A stretch of 64,000 bases of DNA, taken from the NCBI GenBank assembly GCA_949299935.1, contig CASGCE010000008.1:1-64000 (forward strand), written 5' to 3'. The notes below the pieces were generated by a model that saw only the letters and a list, made by a program, of their open reading frames with translations, ran no database searches and was not told the DNA's origin. Each line of letters opens with the position of its first letter. The stretch's first letter is position 1. Made by a program: the position numbers and the translations under genes. This DNA is from an uncultured bacterium. GTDB taxonomy: Bacteria > Cyanobacteriota > Vampirovibrionia > Gastranaerophilales > Gastranaerophilaceae. Shown here piece by piece: positions 1 through 7,840 of this stretch.

Positions 1-1
1 A

Positions 2-589
2 GCGTATCAATATGCGGTAAATGAGAACGGAAGTCCGGCATCTTGGACGTTTGGTACTAATATGTTTGATCCTAATTCTCATATTGCAATGGCAAATTAT
101 TTTAAACCCTATCTCAAACTTAGTGCGGATTGTGTAGGAAAGCCTAGAGAATATGTTAAAAAATATTGTTCTTCAAAATATACTCATATTGATGACACAG
201 TTAGAAGTTTAGTCAGGTTAAATAATGGTGCAACCGTGATTTTCAGAATTTGGAATCCGAAATGTAAGGCTTCTTATGCAAGTCCGGGTGAATATAATAC
301 TTGTGGTAGCATAACAGTTTTAACAAGTCCTATGAGTAGTTGTGAAGAGGGTATAAATATGTTTTCGTTTTACCTTACTACAAAGGGAGTTGTTCCTTTT
401 GGGCTTAATGGCAGCAGGTTGACCTTTGAACTGGCTTGTAATCCTGACATAGAAGCACCATATCCCAGTTATAGTCCAAATAGTAATATGTATGCCTGTA
501 CAGCTTGGGTTATATACAACAATAACATGGATTACTGGAAGTGTCCCGGAGAATTGTCGTGGGCAGGCAAACATTCTTGTGATGAATAA
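2..589 (+). CDS. Type IV pilin-like (pseudopilin) protein, N-terminus cut off by window edge
   Basis: Open in frame from base 2; the first ATG in the window (62) is internal, so the prepilin signal and N-terminal helix lie outside. What is seen is the globular C-terminal part, about 195 residues with many Cys and aromatic residues. It matches the second half of the complete prepilin at 13186-13905: both have an AVxENG segment early on, a TxKGxxP segment, and a closing Cys-x-x-Trp stretch followed by Asn-x-Asp-Tyr-Trp. That prepilin has the class III signal KGFTLSEVL, so by homology this should also be a membrane-anchored, extracytoplasmic pilin-like protein whose cysteines probably form disulfides. 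Function within the pilus or secretion system is unknown. The homology is my reading of short motifs, not an alignment score. Confidence 0.7.
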   Translation, partial: AYQYAVNENGSPASWTFGTNMFDPNSHIAMANYFKPYLKLSADCVGKPREYVKKYCSSKYTHIDDTVRSLVRLNNGATVIFRIWNPKCKASYASPGEYNTCGSITVLTSPMSSCEEGINMFSFYLTTKGVVPFGLNGSRLTFELACNPDIEAPYPSYSPNSNMYACTAWVIYNNNMDYWKCPGELSWAGKHSCDE

Positions 590-640
590 GTTATTAATGG
601 ATAAATATAATATAGCGGCTAAATCTCAGAATTGTTTACC

Positions 641-1777
641 TTAGTTTTTATAGGTTTCGGTATATTGTGGGTTAACTGCAAGCCACTTGAAGGCTTGTTC
701 TTCTGTTGCCGGTATGTCTATTACAAAAGTACCGCCATAACGCCCCCTGGAAAATACTAAATACCCTTCCTTTGCAAGATTTTGAAATGCTTTTCGGATT
801 GTGTTTGGGCTTAAGTCAAGCTGTTTTGAAAGTTCTATAATTGATGGAAGCTTCATACCTACCGAGTAATTTTCAGCTATCATTTTTTTTATGTTGTTTT
901 GAGTTTTTTCATAGTAGTAAAATGCGGTATCTTGCGCTGACGCAAAAATCGAAGTCTCATATCTTTGCTCAACGTCCATTTCATTCGGCATTTTTATTAC
1001 TGTTGTTCCGTATCTGCCTCGTCTTGGCAAAAGTATATTTTCGTCCATAAGTATTTTTAATGCGTCATGTATGGTCTTTATACTCACTCGTAATTCTCTT
1101 GAAAATTCGGCGTGCGCCGGAATTTTGTCACCTACTTTTAAGTTTTTTGAAATGTATTCTTTTATTTCGTTTTGAACTTTTTCTACAAGTGTTTTATTGG
1201 AACTTTCATCATTTACCGCAAATTCATTGGTTTTTAATTCCCAGCCAGTTTCCTTGGAGTTCTTAAATTTATGCGTTAAAATCCCTATTGAACATAAATA
1301 TTCCAAAGCAAGCCTCGTAGTATTTGATGAGCAACCTATGCTCTCTGCTATTACTCTTGAAGAAGGAAGATTTTTGCCTGCTTCTATGTTTGTATATTTT
1401 ATGTATTTCTTGATTTCTTCTACTGCATTCTCACGTTTTGAGGTTAATTTTCGCATTGCAGGTTCTGCATTACAAGACTTTATCAAAGTTCCGATACATT
1501 GTTTTGATTCAACATAACCTTTGTCTTCAAGATATCTTAATGCATTCTGGATTGTGCCTATGCTCACTCCAAGAAGATAAGCAAATTCCGCTTTTGTCGG
1601 TAACAGATTGTTTTCGTCTATCTTGCCTGATTCTAAATCCTCGCTTATCCACTCGCTAAGCCATTTGCTTATTACCATAGCTTTTGATTCTTTTATATTC
1701 TTTAAATCAGGTAACTTCTTTGTAATCTTGCTTATTTCTATCTTATTTAAGTCGTTTTTCTTTAGATAAGTTTGCAT
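641..1777 (-). CDS. Regulator with four tandem GntR-type winged-helix domains
   Basis: The start is the ATG at 1777, which has AAGG five bases upstream; an in-frame GTG at 1783 is less likely. The 378-residue protein consists almost entirely of four GntR-type winged helix-turn-helix units at about residues 33-100, 115-181, 197-263 and 289-355. Each shows the family pattern: a helix, a LPS/LPT/IPA turn, the recognition helix (for example SIGTIQNALRYL, SPNTIRKAFQNL), a DKGY/KEGY-like turn and a wing (RGRYGGT, RGRYGTT). No FCD, UTRA or aminotransferase-type effector domain is visible. Ordinary GntR regulators carry one such domain and dimerise, so this looks like a built-in array of DNA readers. 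Divergent to the Cys-rich gene at 1979; the 200-bp spacer is a plausible operator region. Target and ligand are unknown. Confidence 0.85.
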   Translation of the reverse strand: MQTYLKKNDLNKIEISKITKKLPDLKNIKESKAMVISKWLSEWISEDLESGKIDENNLLPTKAEFAYLLGVSIGTIQNALRYLEDKGYVESKQCIGTLIKSCNAEPAMRKLTSKRENAVEEIKKYIKYTNIEAGKNLPSSRVIAESIGCSSNTTRLALEYLCSIGILTHKFKNSKETGWELKTNEFAVNDESSNKTLVEKVQNEIKEYISKNLKVGDKIPAHAEFSRELRVSIKTIHDALKILMDENILLPRRGRYGTTVIKMPNEMDVEQRYETSIFASAQDTAFYYYEKTQNNIKKMIAENYSVGMKLPSIIELSKQLDLSPNTIRKAFQNLAKEGYLVFSRGRYGGTFVIDIPATEEQAFKWLAVNPQYTETYKN

Positions 1778-1910
1778 ACACACCTTACATTTTTTAATAG
1801 TACACTATTTATAAAAAAACATCAAGATATTTTTTGTCAGTGTATTAAAAATTTTTTACATAATTATATTGCTAATTTTGTATCATTTTAATCAAAAGTT
1901 TGCTCCAACA

Positions 1911-1966
1911 CGATTAGACCGGAGTGAGAATTAAAATTGTGACACACTATTTTATACTCCTAATCG
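1911..1966 (+). promoter_or_regulatory. Structured leader RNA just before the Cys-rich gene
   Basis: Bases 1911-1916 (CGATTA) and 1921-1925 (GGAGT) pair with 1956-1966 (ACTCCTAATCG): 6 + 5 base pairs with a 4-nt bulge (GACC) and a 30-nt loop. The 3' arm runs into the ribosome-binding site GGAGGG (1967-1971 lies just outside the stem). A competing small hairpin, CTCC-TAATC-GGAG, would cover the Shine-Dalgarno bases directly. Two exclusive folds touching the ribosome site suggest translational control, but no known riboswitch class was recognised. Confidence 0.45.
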
Positions 1967-1978
1967 GAGGGAAAAGTT

Positions 1979-2272
1979 ATGTCAAAAAATCTTAGCGATG
2001 CAATACAAAATATTATGCGGGAAAATGCTGCTCAAAATATAGTTGTTTTCACAAATCACCTAAAAATTGACGGGACAATACATGAATTCAAAGGTAAATG
2101 CGCGGACTGTCATGATTGCGTAATTGCATTAAAAGAAGTTACCGTATGCAGGCTTGAAGATTACTGTAGTTGTAATCATGATGACTGCCATTGCAAAGAT
2201 TATATCTGCTTCAAGTATGATTGGCTTAATATAAATATTGCAGAAATAGTTGCATTCAGTATAGTTACTTAA
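1979..2272 (+). CDS. Small cysteine-rich protein, putative metal-binding
   Basis: 97 residues with nine cysteines, most in the middle: a CADCHDC cluster near residue 41, then CSC and CHC pairs mixed with His and Asp around residues 61-71. Such Cys/His spacing suggests metal or Fe-S binding, or redox disulfides, but I recognise no family. There is no signal peptide or membrane segment. The ATG has a strong GGAGGG seven to eight bases upstream. A stable stem-loop (1911-1966) ends at that site. It is divergent to the four-domain GntR regulator, which may control it, and its end overlaps the end of the HD-GYP gene by 8 bp on the other strand. Confidence 0.7.
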   Translation: MSKNLSDAIQNIMRENAAQNIVVFTNHLKIDGTIHEFKGKCADCHDCVIALKEVTVCRLEDYCSCNHDDCHCKDYICFKYDWLNINIAEIVAFSIVT

Positions 2273-3500
2273 GAACAACTTGTCTTAAAGCTTCAATAAC
2301 GACAGGGTCCCAATTAGTGTTTGAATTCATAATTTCAAGTGCTTGTGTAACTTCCATTGCTTTTCGATAAGGTCTGTCAGAGGTCATTGCAGTGAAAGCA
2401 TCGGCAGCTGCAATGATTCTTGAACCTAAGGGGATTGATTGTCCCTTTAAACCCTCCGGTTTACCGGTGCCGTCATAGTGTTCTGTTTGGTAGTTAATGT
2501 ATGGGACAACCTCTGATAAGAAATTTATATTCATTAAAAGATTAACGCCTGTGTTGATGTGTTCTTGAACTTTTTCCAGTTCCTGTGCGGAAAGCCTTCC
2601 GCTCGTTGCAAAAATTTTCTCGGGAAGCGTAATTTTCCCGATGTTTTGAAGCAATCCGGCATAGTAGATTAAATCGGTTGTCTTTTCATTTAAGTTTAAT
2701 TGTTTGCAAATTTGTTTTGCAAGGTTGGCAGTGATTTGTGAATGCGAAACTTTATATTGTCCCTTTTTATCAACTGCTTTGGCAAGTTCTTCTACAAAAT
2801 TTTGCTGATAATCACACAAGTCACCGATTAATGCGGTTAATTCGGCCCTTAAATGCTGCATATCCGTGATACTCGCATTTTCATCCTCTGTTAATCGGGT
2901 TACCTCGTCTACTTGACTTTGAATTCTCACTGAAGTCGCAAAAAGCCTTGCAATACTTAATACAAGCTTTAGATATTCTTCGTTTAACGGTTGTTCGGCT
3001 GCTGTTTCCAGGGCGATTATTCCGTATATGTTCGCTGCTGTCCGCATTGGAATATATGTTATGCCGTCTTCATTTACGTATTCTTTCCCTGAAAAATCAA
3101 CGGATAATTCTTTTCCCATATCTTCATCTGATGCACCTACGAGCATCATTTGGTTGTTTTTTTGCATGTATATTCTGCAGCGCTCAACTTCTACCATTTG
3201 TTTTATTGTCTTTGCTATAGACGTATAAATGGCATGTTCTTCTGTGGCATTAAAATTTAGTACGCATAACGTGTTTTTTGAAGAATATATCGTAATCAGC
3301 TCTTTTAACTGTTCTTTCAACTTTTTTGCTTTGTCTTGTGTACTTAGGCTGATTTTTTGAGCAAGGTCTTTTGATATAAGATGCTCTGATACAAAGTCGC
3401 CAAGATTAAGTGCAAAAATCTCTTCTAAAGGATCACCTTCCATTAAATATTCTGATTGTGAAAATAAGGATACACCGTTTTTTACTTCTTCATTTCTCAT
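2265..3500 (-). CDS. GAF-like plus degenerate HD-GYP domain protein
   Basis: 411 residues. Roughly residues 55-200 resemble a GAF-type sensor and residues about 240-400 a HD-GYP domain, the family that hydrolyses cyclic di-GMP. The HD-GYP region keeps the leading His-Ser, the overall fold motifs (AGLLxxIGKI, DGTG, IIAAADAFTAMTSDRPYR) and the QEH histidine. However, the defining His-Asp pair is Gln285-Asn286, the HHE motif is Gln-Thr-Glu (338-340) and GYP is Gly-Lys-Pro (346-348). Several metal ligands are therefore missing, and I infer it is not an active phosphodiesterase and may instead bind the nucleotide or a partner. Start ATG 3500 has AGGA upstream. A 9-bp inverted repeat (3515-3523/3539-3547) lies just before the gene. 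Confidence 0.85.
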   Translation of the reverse strand: MRNEEVKNGVSLFSQSEYLMEGDPLEEIFALNLGDFVSEHLISKDLAQKISLSTQDKAKKLKEQLKELITIYSSKNTLCVLNFNATEEHAIYTSIAKTIKQMVEVERCRIYMQKNNQMMLVGASDEDMGKELSVDFSGKEYVNEDGITYIPMRTAANIYGIIALETAAEQPLNEEYLKLVLSIARLFATSVRIQSQVDEVTRLTEDENASITDMQHLRAELTALIGDLCDYQQNFVEELAKAVDKKGQYKVSHSQITANLAKQICKQLNLNEKTTDLIYYAGLLQNIGKITLPEKIFATSGRLSAQELEKVQEHINTGVNLLMNINFLSEVVPYINYQTEHYDGTGKPEGLKGQSIPLGSRIIAAADAFTAMTSDRPYRKAMEVTQALEIMNSNTNWDPVVIEALRQVVLK

Positions 3501-3514
3501 TAAAATTTCCTTCT

Positions 3515-3547
3515 ATACATGCCTTTGTCTTTTTATACGGCATGTAT
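3515..3547. repeat. 9-bp inverted repeat upstream of the HD-GYP gene
   Basis: ATACATGCC at 3515-3523 is mirrored exactly by GGCATGTAT at 3539-3547 across 15 bases. It sits within 15-47 bp of the minus-strand start codon at 3500, so it could be an operator or a leader hairpin. No regulator is identified. Confidence 0.35.
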
Positions 3548-3697
3548 TGATTAAAACTTTAATACTTTTTATAAAATTTCCTACTTTAGTATGGTATTTA
3601 TACGAGCAAATTATTTACGAACAGTGTCGTAAAATCTTGCATATGATAACAGAAAAAATAAATTTTATACACTAAGTAATTTTCTCAAAGAGTTTTA

Positions 3698-4198
3698 CTA
3701 ATATCCTATAGCCCACTTAAACGGTGCAGACGAAACTCTTGTTTTATCAATAATTGTGTCAGTAACAACAGCCGGAACTTCTATAACTTTTTCCGCTTTT
3801 TGCAGCAAATTATATTGCATCATTTTATTATCAACATTGTTAAAGGACTTCAACCTGTCCAGATTATTCTGTAATTCGGTATTTTCATCATTTAAAGATA
3901 TAATTTGACGGTTAAGCGTGTTTAGGGTCAATTCATTGCACATAACAAAATAATAGCTTACAAATGTAGTTAAAATAGCCATGATTAAAAGCCCGCATAA
4001 TGATTTATTAACTTTTCTTATCGCCATATCTTTTACCGTACTTTCTTTATAAAAGTAACCTTCAATAACCGGTGTTTTTTCTATAGGGTTTTCAGCGTAA
4101 TTATTATGATACTGCTGTTCTAAGTTAACTGAACTTTTTTCTGCTTCCTGCCCCAGCTGATAAGAATAATCTAATTTGTGTGCTCTTGCTATATTCAA
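3698..4198 (-). CDS. FtsL-like cell-division membrane protein
   Basis: 166 residues: a charged cytoplasmic N-terminus (1-65), one transmembrane helix (about 66-86), then a leucine-rich coiled-coil segment (about 88-118) and a short periplasmic tail. This is the FtsL/DivIC plan of small bitopic proteins that help recruit the septal peptidoglycan synthase. The sequence itself is not diagnostic; the call rests on topology plus position, 27 bp downstream of rsmH, the standard place for ftsL in the dcw cluster. The N-terminal tail is longer than in typical FtsL. No ftsI or mur genes follow here, so the cluster is broken up. Confidence 0.6.
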   Translation of the reverse strand: MNIARAHKLDYSYQLGQEAEKSSVNLEQQYHNNYAENPIEKTPVIEGYFYKESTVKDMAIRKVNKSLCGLLIMAILTTFVSYYFVMCNELTLNTLNRQIISLNDENTELQNNLDRLKSFNNVDNKMMQYNLLQKAEKVIEVPAVVTDTIIDKTRVSSAPFKWAIGY

Positions 4199-4225
4199 CT
4201 TTTTCTTTCCCCAACTAAAAACGGA

Positions 4226-5161
4226 TTACCTTCTAATGCACCTTGCAATCCTTAACTTTGCGCTTCTCGAAGGTGGATTTTCCTTAATTTCTTCTGCACT
4301 TGCCATTATCGGTTTTTTGTTTACAATTTCCAATACAGGTAAAGGACAATTACAAACTGACTGGTTTTTATCGCAATGGCAGCGCTGCGAGTGGTATTTG
4401 AATAAGTGTTTCACTATCCTGTCTTCCAAAGAATGAAAACTTATCACACTTATTATAGCACCAAACGCCAATAAATCCAACACATCGTTTAATGTATTTT
4501 TAACATTTTGTAACTCGTGATTAACTTCAATTCTGAGTGCTTGAAATACGCGAGTAGCCGGGTGTAGAGATGATTTTATTTTTGGAGTGGATTTAATTAT
4601 CAAATCTGCCAACTCAAAAGTTGTTTCAATTTTTTTATTTTTCCTTTGATTAACAATAGCCTTTGCAATGCGTTTTGAGAATCGTTCTTCGCCGTATTCG
4701 GAAAAAATTCTGACGAGTTCATTTTCGCAATAAGAATTAACGACGTCATAAGCCGTAAAACCATAATCTTGGCAAAATCTCATATCCAGCGGAGCATCTT
4801 TAGAAAAAGAGAATCCCCTGTCCTTAGCAGTAAGCTGGTGGTATGATGCCCCCAAATCAAAAAGTACTCCGCCTGTGATTTTATCTATCCCGAGGTTTAG
4901 TAATACTTTTTTAATGTCAGTATAGGAGTTTTTAACAATGGTTATGTTCGGATAGTTTTTCAAACGTTTGCAAGCGGCATTTATGGCATCATTATCGATA
5001 TCAAATGCAATGAGTTTTCCGTCAGGCGATATTCTTTGCAAAATAAGTTCACTGTGTCCGCCTCCGCCAAGGGTGCAATCTACGTATATAAGCCCATTTT
5101 TGCACTCTAATGCGTCAACTGCCTCCTTTTTCATCACAGTATAATGTTTAAATTCTTCCAT
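4226..5161 (-). CDS. rsmH: 16S rRNA (cytosine-1402-N4)-methyltransferase RsmH
   Basis: 311 residues, normal for RsmH (MraW), the SAM-dependent enzyme that methylates N4 of C1402 in the ribosomal P site. The SAM-binding loop VDCTLGGGGHSE is near residues 28-39; the FDLGASYHQL, RGFSFSKDAPLDMR and ISFHSLEDRIVK motifs that mark the family are all present, as is the C-terminal NPPSRSAKLR segment. It lies between a small orphan gene 15 bp upstream and the FtsL-like gene 27 bp downstream, so it is probably co-transcribed with both. The usual upstream partner mraZ is missing; the 81-residue orphan occupies its place. Confidence 0.96.
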   Translation of the reverse strand: MEEFKHYTVMKKEAVDALECKNGLIYVDCTLGGGGHSELILQRISPDGKLIAFDIDNDAINAACKRLKNYPNITIVKNSYTDIKKVLLNLGIDKITGGVLFDLGASYHQLTAKDRGFSFSKDAPLDMRFCQDYGFTAYDVVNSYCENELVRIFSEYGEERFSKRIAKAIVNQRKNKKIETTFELADLIIKSTPKIKSSLHPATRVFQALRIEVNHELQNVKNTLNDVLDLLAFGAIISVISFHSLEDRIVKHLFKYHSQRCHCDKNQSVCNCPLPVLEIVNKKPIMASAEEIKENPPSRSAKLRIARCIRR

Positions 5162-5176
5162 AAAAGAATTTTAACA

Positions 5177-5422
5177 TTAAAAAATAAAACCGCCAAGACC
5201 GTAATTATCGTAAATTTCTATAAATTTATCATAAGAATACGACGTCATTTTACTGTTGTCGTTTGCATCAATAATTTGGATAGTCTGTTTTACTTCTACC
5301 ATTTTTTTATTTTGCAGTCTGGCTGGTATATCAACGATTATTTCATCAATGTTAATTTCGCCTTTTTCCGGGCGTTCAATGCAGTTAATAAGCATGTTAA
5401 GAATGTCTTTACTAAATTCCAT
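5177..5422 (-). CDS. Small orphan protein upstream of rsmH
   Basis: 81 residues, not recognised. A plausible AAAAGAG ribosome site precedes the ATG, and the gene ends 15 bp before rsmH, so it is probably the first gene of the rsmH-ftsL unit. The sequence is mixed alpha/beta in character with acidic patches, no signal peptide and no Cys. It stands where mraZ usually stands, but has no visible similarity to the MraZ/AbrB fold motifs. Confidence 0.55.
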   Translation of the reverse strand: MEFSKDILNMLINCIERPEKGEINIDEIIVDIPARLQNKKMVEVKQTIQIIDANDNSKMTSYSYDKFIEIYDNYGLGGFIF

Positions 5423-5593
5423 CTCTTTTAATATCCCAAATACGATGCAGACAATATGTATATACGGAAGAATCGGTGTTAAGCTTTTATATTAAGGGCA
5501 GATTATTTAGAAAAATTTACATTTATTAACATTTATTTTAAGACAGACAGAGCCAAACAAAAAGTGCAAATGTTTTGTAAAGAGCGCTGAGAA

Positions 5594-5627
5594 AAATCCG
5601 GAAAAAGATAAGAATTTTTCCGGATTT
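5594..5627 (-). terminator. Intrinsic terminator after gltX
   Basis: Perfect 13-bp stem, AAATCCGGAAAAA (5594-5606) with TTTTTCCGGATTT (5615-5627), 8-nt loop, followed on the minus strand by a short T-rich run. It lies 25 bp downstream of the gltX stop codon. Confidence 0.85.
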
Positions 5628-5651
5628 ACGTGAAAAAATCAAGTATAAAAT

Positions 5652-7115
5652 TTATTTAATAGCATTTTTAATTCTGCGGAACACCTTATCTTTGCCGAGT
5701 ATGGCAAGAATAGCAGTCATATCAGCGCCGCAGGTTCTGCCTGTAACTGCAGCTCGAATAGCCCACATAGTAACTTTAGGTTTAATACCTTTTTCTTTAT
5801 ATTCGGCACGGAAAGCTTCCAGTTTTTCGTGAAGATTATCCTCACTAAACTCCCAGTTTTCGGCTTGTTTTAAAAATTCTTTCAAAACATCTTGTGCCAC
5901 ATCAGTATCCAGAACGTCAATTTGAGCTTTAGGTTCAATTTCGACATCCTCACCAAAGAAATAAGGTACAGCGTCAGTTATATTAGACAACAATGTTAAA
6001 GGTTCATAAGTTATTTCAACCATTCTCGTATATTGTGCATCAGTAAGTTCTGACAAATCGTATTTAGTCAAATAGGGTTTGAGTTTTTCTTTTAATTCTT
6101 CTATGCTAAGCATTTTAATATAGTGGCTGTTCATCCAGTTTAACTTGTCATATTCGAAAATTGAGTTAGATGAAGAAATATCTCCTATTCTAAAATCTTG
6201 AGCAATTTCATCGATTGATTTGATTTCCTTTCCGTCAGAGGGTGACCAACCCAATAGAGCTACAAAGTTAATTAACGCTTCAGTCAAATAACCCTTTTCA
6301 ACAAATTCAGAAACTGCGGTTGCGCCGTGTCTTTTTGAAAGTTTACTCCTGTCCGGTGCCAAAATCATTCCAAGATGTCCGAATTTGGGGATTTGAGCTC
6401 CCAGTGCTTCGAAAATAAGAATTTGCTTGAAGGTATTTGAAATATGATCTTCTCCGCGGATTACGTGTGATATTTTCATCAACATATCGTCAATAACTAC
6501 TGCAAAATTATAAGTTGGTGTTCCGTTTGATTTCATAATAACAAAATCGCCTAACAAGTCTGTGTCCATATGAAGTTCACCTTTTACAAGGTCATCAAAC
6601 TTCAAGACAGAGTTGTCGTGAAATGTTTTTTGCACCTTTGAGATATTGAAGCGAATTGCGGGTTTTCTGCCTTCAGCTCGTAATCTTGCCTTTTCATTTT
6701 CAGATAAATTTTCGCATTTTTTTGAATAAACGTAGGGTTTTTTATTTTGTGTGGCGGATTGTTTTTCAGCTTCCAATTCTTCGGGAGTGCAAAAACATTC
6801 ATATGCAAATCCTTTTTCCAAAAGTATCTGAGCATATTTAGGATAGATATCAAATCTTTCGGATTGAGTATAAGGGCCGTAAGGTCCGCCTACATCCGGA
6901 CCTTCATCCCAATTCAAGCCAAGTGCCTTTAAACTATCGAAAATATTATCGATATAGGATTGACTTGTTCGTTCTGCATCAGTATCCTCAATTCTTAAAA
7001 CGAATTTTCCGTTATTTTTTTTCGCAAATAAATAGTTAAACAGCGCTGTTCGTGCGGTTCCTATATGCAAGTTCCCGCTTGGTGAAGGCGCGATTCGTAC
7101 TCTGATTTCTGTCAT
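5652..7115 (-). CDS. gltX: Glutamyl-tRNA synthetase
   Basis: 487 residues, the bacterial GluRS length. Class I catalytic signatures are intact: the HIGH-type motif HIGT at residues 17-20 after PSPSG, and the KMSKS-type motif KLSKR near residue 258. The N-terminal Rossmann fold is followed by the helical anticodon-binding half ending at the stop. Charges tRNA-Glu, and in lineages lacking GlnRS also tRNA-Gln. The start ATG has GAAGGG just upstream, and an extended -10 (TGC-TATAAG, 7131-7139) predicts an mRNA leader of only about nine bases. A strong terminator follows. Single-gene transcript. Confidence 0.97.
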   Translation of the reverse strand: MTEIRVRIAPSPSGNLHIGTARTALFNYLFAKKNNGKFVLRIEDTDAERTSQSYIDNIFDSLKALGLNWDEGPDVGGPYGPYTQSERFDIYPKYAQILLEKGFAYECFCTPEELEAEKQSATQNKKPYVYSKKCENLSENEKARLRAEGRKPAIRFNISKVQKTFHDNSVLKFDDLVKGELHMDTDLLGDFVIMKSNGTPTYNFAVVIDDMLMKISHVIRGEDHISNTFKQILIFEALGAQIPKFGHLGMILAPDRSKLSKRHGATAVSEFVEKGYLTEALINFVALLGWSPSDGKEIKSIDEIAQDFRIGDISSSNSIFEYDKLNWMNSHYIKMLSIEELKEKLKPYLTKYDLSELTDAQYTRMVEITYEPLTLLSNITDAVPYFFGEDVEIEPKAQIDVLDTDVAQDVLKEFLKQAENWEFSEDNLHEKLEAFRAEYKEKGIKPKVTMWAIRAAVTGRTCGADMTAILAILGKDKVFRRIKNAIK

Positions 7116-7130
7116 GTTCCCTTCTTTCTT

Positions 7131-7139
7131 CTTATAGCA
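7131..7139 (-). promoter_or_regulatory. Extended -10 promoter of gltX, minimal leader
   Basis: Minus-strand TGC-TATAAG. Counting 7 nt from the hexamer puts the transcript start at about 7124, leaving a 9-nt leader (GAAGGGAAC) that is little more than the ribosome-binding site. Confidence 0.5.
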
Positions 7140-7347
7140 CTAATGAGGATATCACAGACACATTTGCAATTCAAGAACTGTGTTTTATTGAAAAGTTAAG
7201 TTATGTAAACATATCTTATATGCTGTAATCCAGTCATATTAGGAAATTTAAAAAATATATATATTTAGGATATAAAAAATAGCACTTTTTTCTTTAAAGA
7301 TGTTTTTAATAATATATCAGAGCATAATAAAAGAAAAAGGAGAATAT

Positions 7348-7536
7348 ATGGCACGAGTACTAATTTCTATGCCCGAAGAATTTCTTAACAAAATAGATCA
7401 GGTAGCTGATGGTGAAAATCGTTCCAGAAGTGAACTAATTAGAGAAGCTCTGCGAACTTATATTTACAAGCAAAAGGTACGAGAATCAACTGCGGCAGGA
7501 AAAAATGCCGAACTCTTGGAAACTTTATTGCAATAA
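7348..7536 (+). CDS. Ribbon-helix-helix (CopG-type) DNA-binding protein
   Basis: 62 residues when started at ATG 7348, which has AAGGAG spaced correctly; an upstream in-frame start at 7300 lacks a ribosome site. The pattern ARVLISMPEEFLNKID, then SRSELIREALRTYI, is the CopG/MetJ ribbon-helix-helix fold: an N-terminal beta strand that reads DNA as a dimer, followed by two helices. Such proteins are repressors, often antitoxins, but no toxin gene adjoins: gltX is divergent and a bidirectional terminator separates it from the next gene. I infer a stand-alone regulator. Its target is not visible. Confidence 0.85.
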   Translation: MARVLISMPEEFLNKIDQVADGENRSRSELIREALRTYIYKQKVRESTAAGKNAELLETLLQ

Positions 7537-7562
7537 GGTTGTTTAAAGGATTTATGGGAAAC

Positions 7563-7597
7563 AAGAAAGAAGCCCTATTTTATGGGGCTTCTTTCTT
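7563..7597. terminator. Bidirectional intrinsic terminator
   Basis: Perfect 13-bp stem AAGAAAGAAGCCC (7563-7575) / GGGCTTCTTTCTT (7585-7597) with a 9-nt loop, between two convergent genes. A- and T-rich flanks on the two sides let it serve both strands. Confidence 0.85.
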
Positions 7598-7621
7598 TGC
7601 GGTAATAAATGCATATTAGTA

Positions 7622-7840
7622 TTAATCGTGTTTGCGGAAGAAATTTATATCTTTCAGATCCGATTTTTTGACTACAAGACCGCAATTACGACAGGAAAGG
7701 ATTTCTCCGGTGCTGTCTATAGGCATGAATATATGTTCGCAATTTTCTTTTTGAGAATCGTATTCAGTTAACGGGTTGTAGAAGCTTTCGTCCTGTTTTT
7801 TCCGTTTAATTTTTTTAACAAGAAGTTCTATAAAATACAT
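7622..7840 (-). CDS. Small zinc-ribbon-like protein
   Basis: 72 residues, unrecognised. Cys and His residues form a possible zinc ribbon: Cys-Glu-His near residue 34 and Cys-Arg-Asn-Cys-Gly near residues 50-54. The N-terminus is hydrophobic then strongly basic (KKIKRKK). Its first base overlaps the last base of cdd, so the two are translationally coupled. Role unknown. Confidence 0.6.
   Translation of the reverse strand: MYFIELLVKKIKRKKQDESFYNPLTEYDSQKENCEHIFMPIDSTGEILSCRNCGLVVKKSDLKDINFFRKHD

Noticed and set aside
3698-7115. A complete dcw cell-division cluster
   Set aside because: Only rsmH and an FtsL-like gene are present; mraZ, ftsI and the mur genes are absent, and HD-GYP and gltX flank the pair.
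7348-7536. Ribbon-helix-helix protein as the antitoxin of a toxin-antitoxin pair
   Set aside because: No toxin-sized gene adjoins on the same strand; a bidirectional terminator follows directly.
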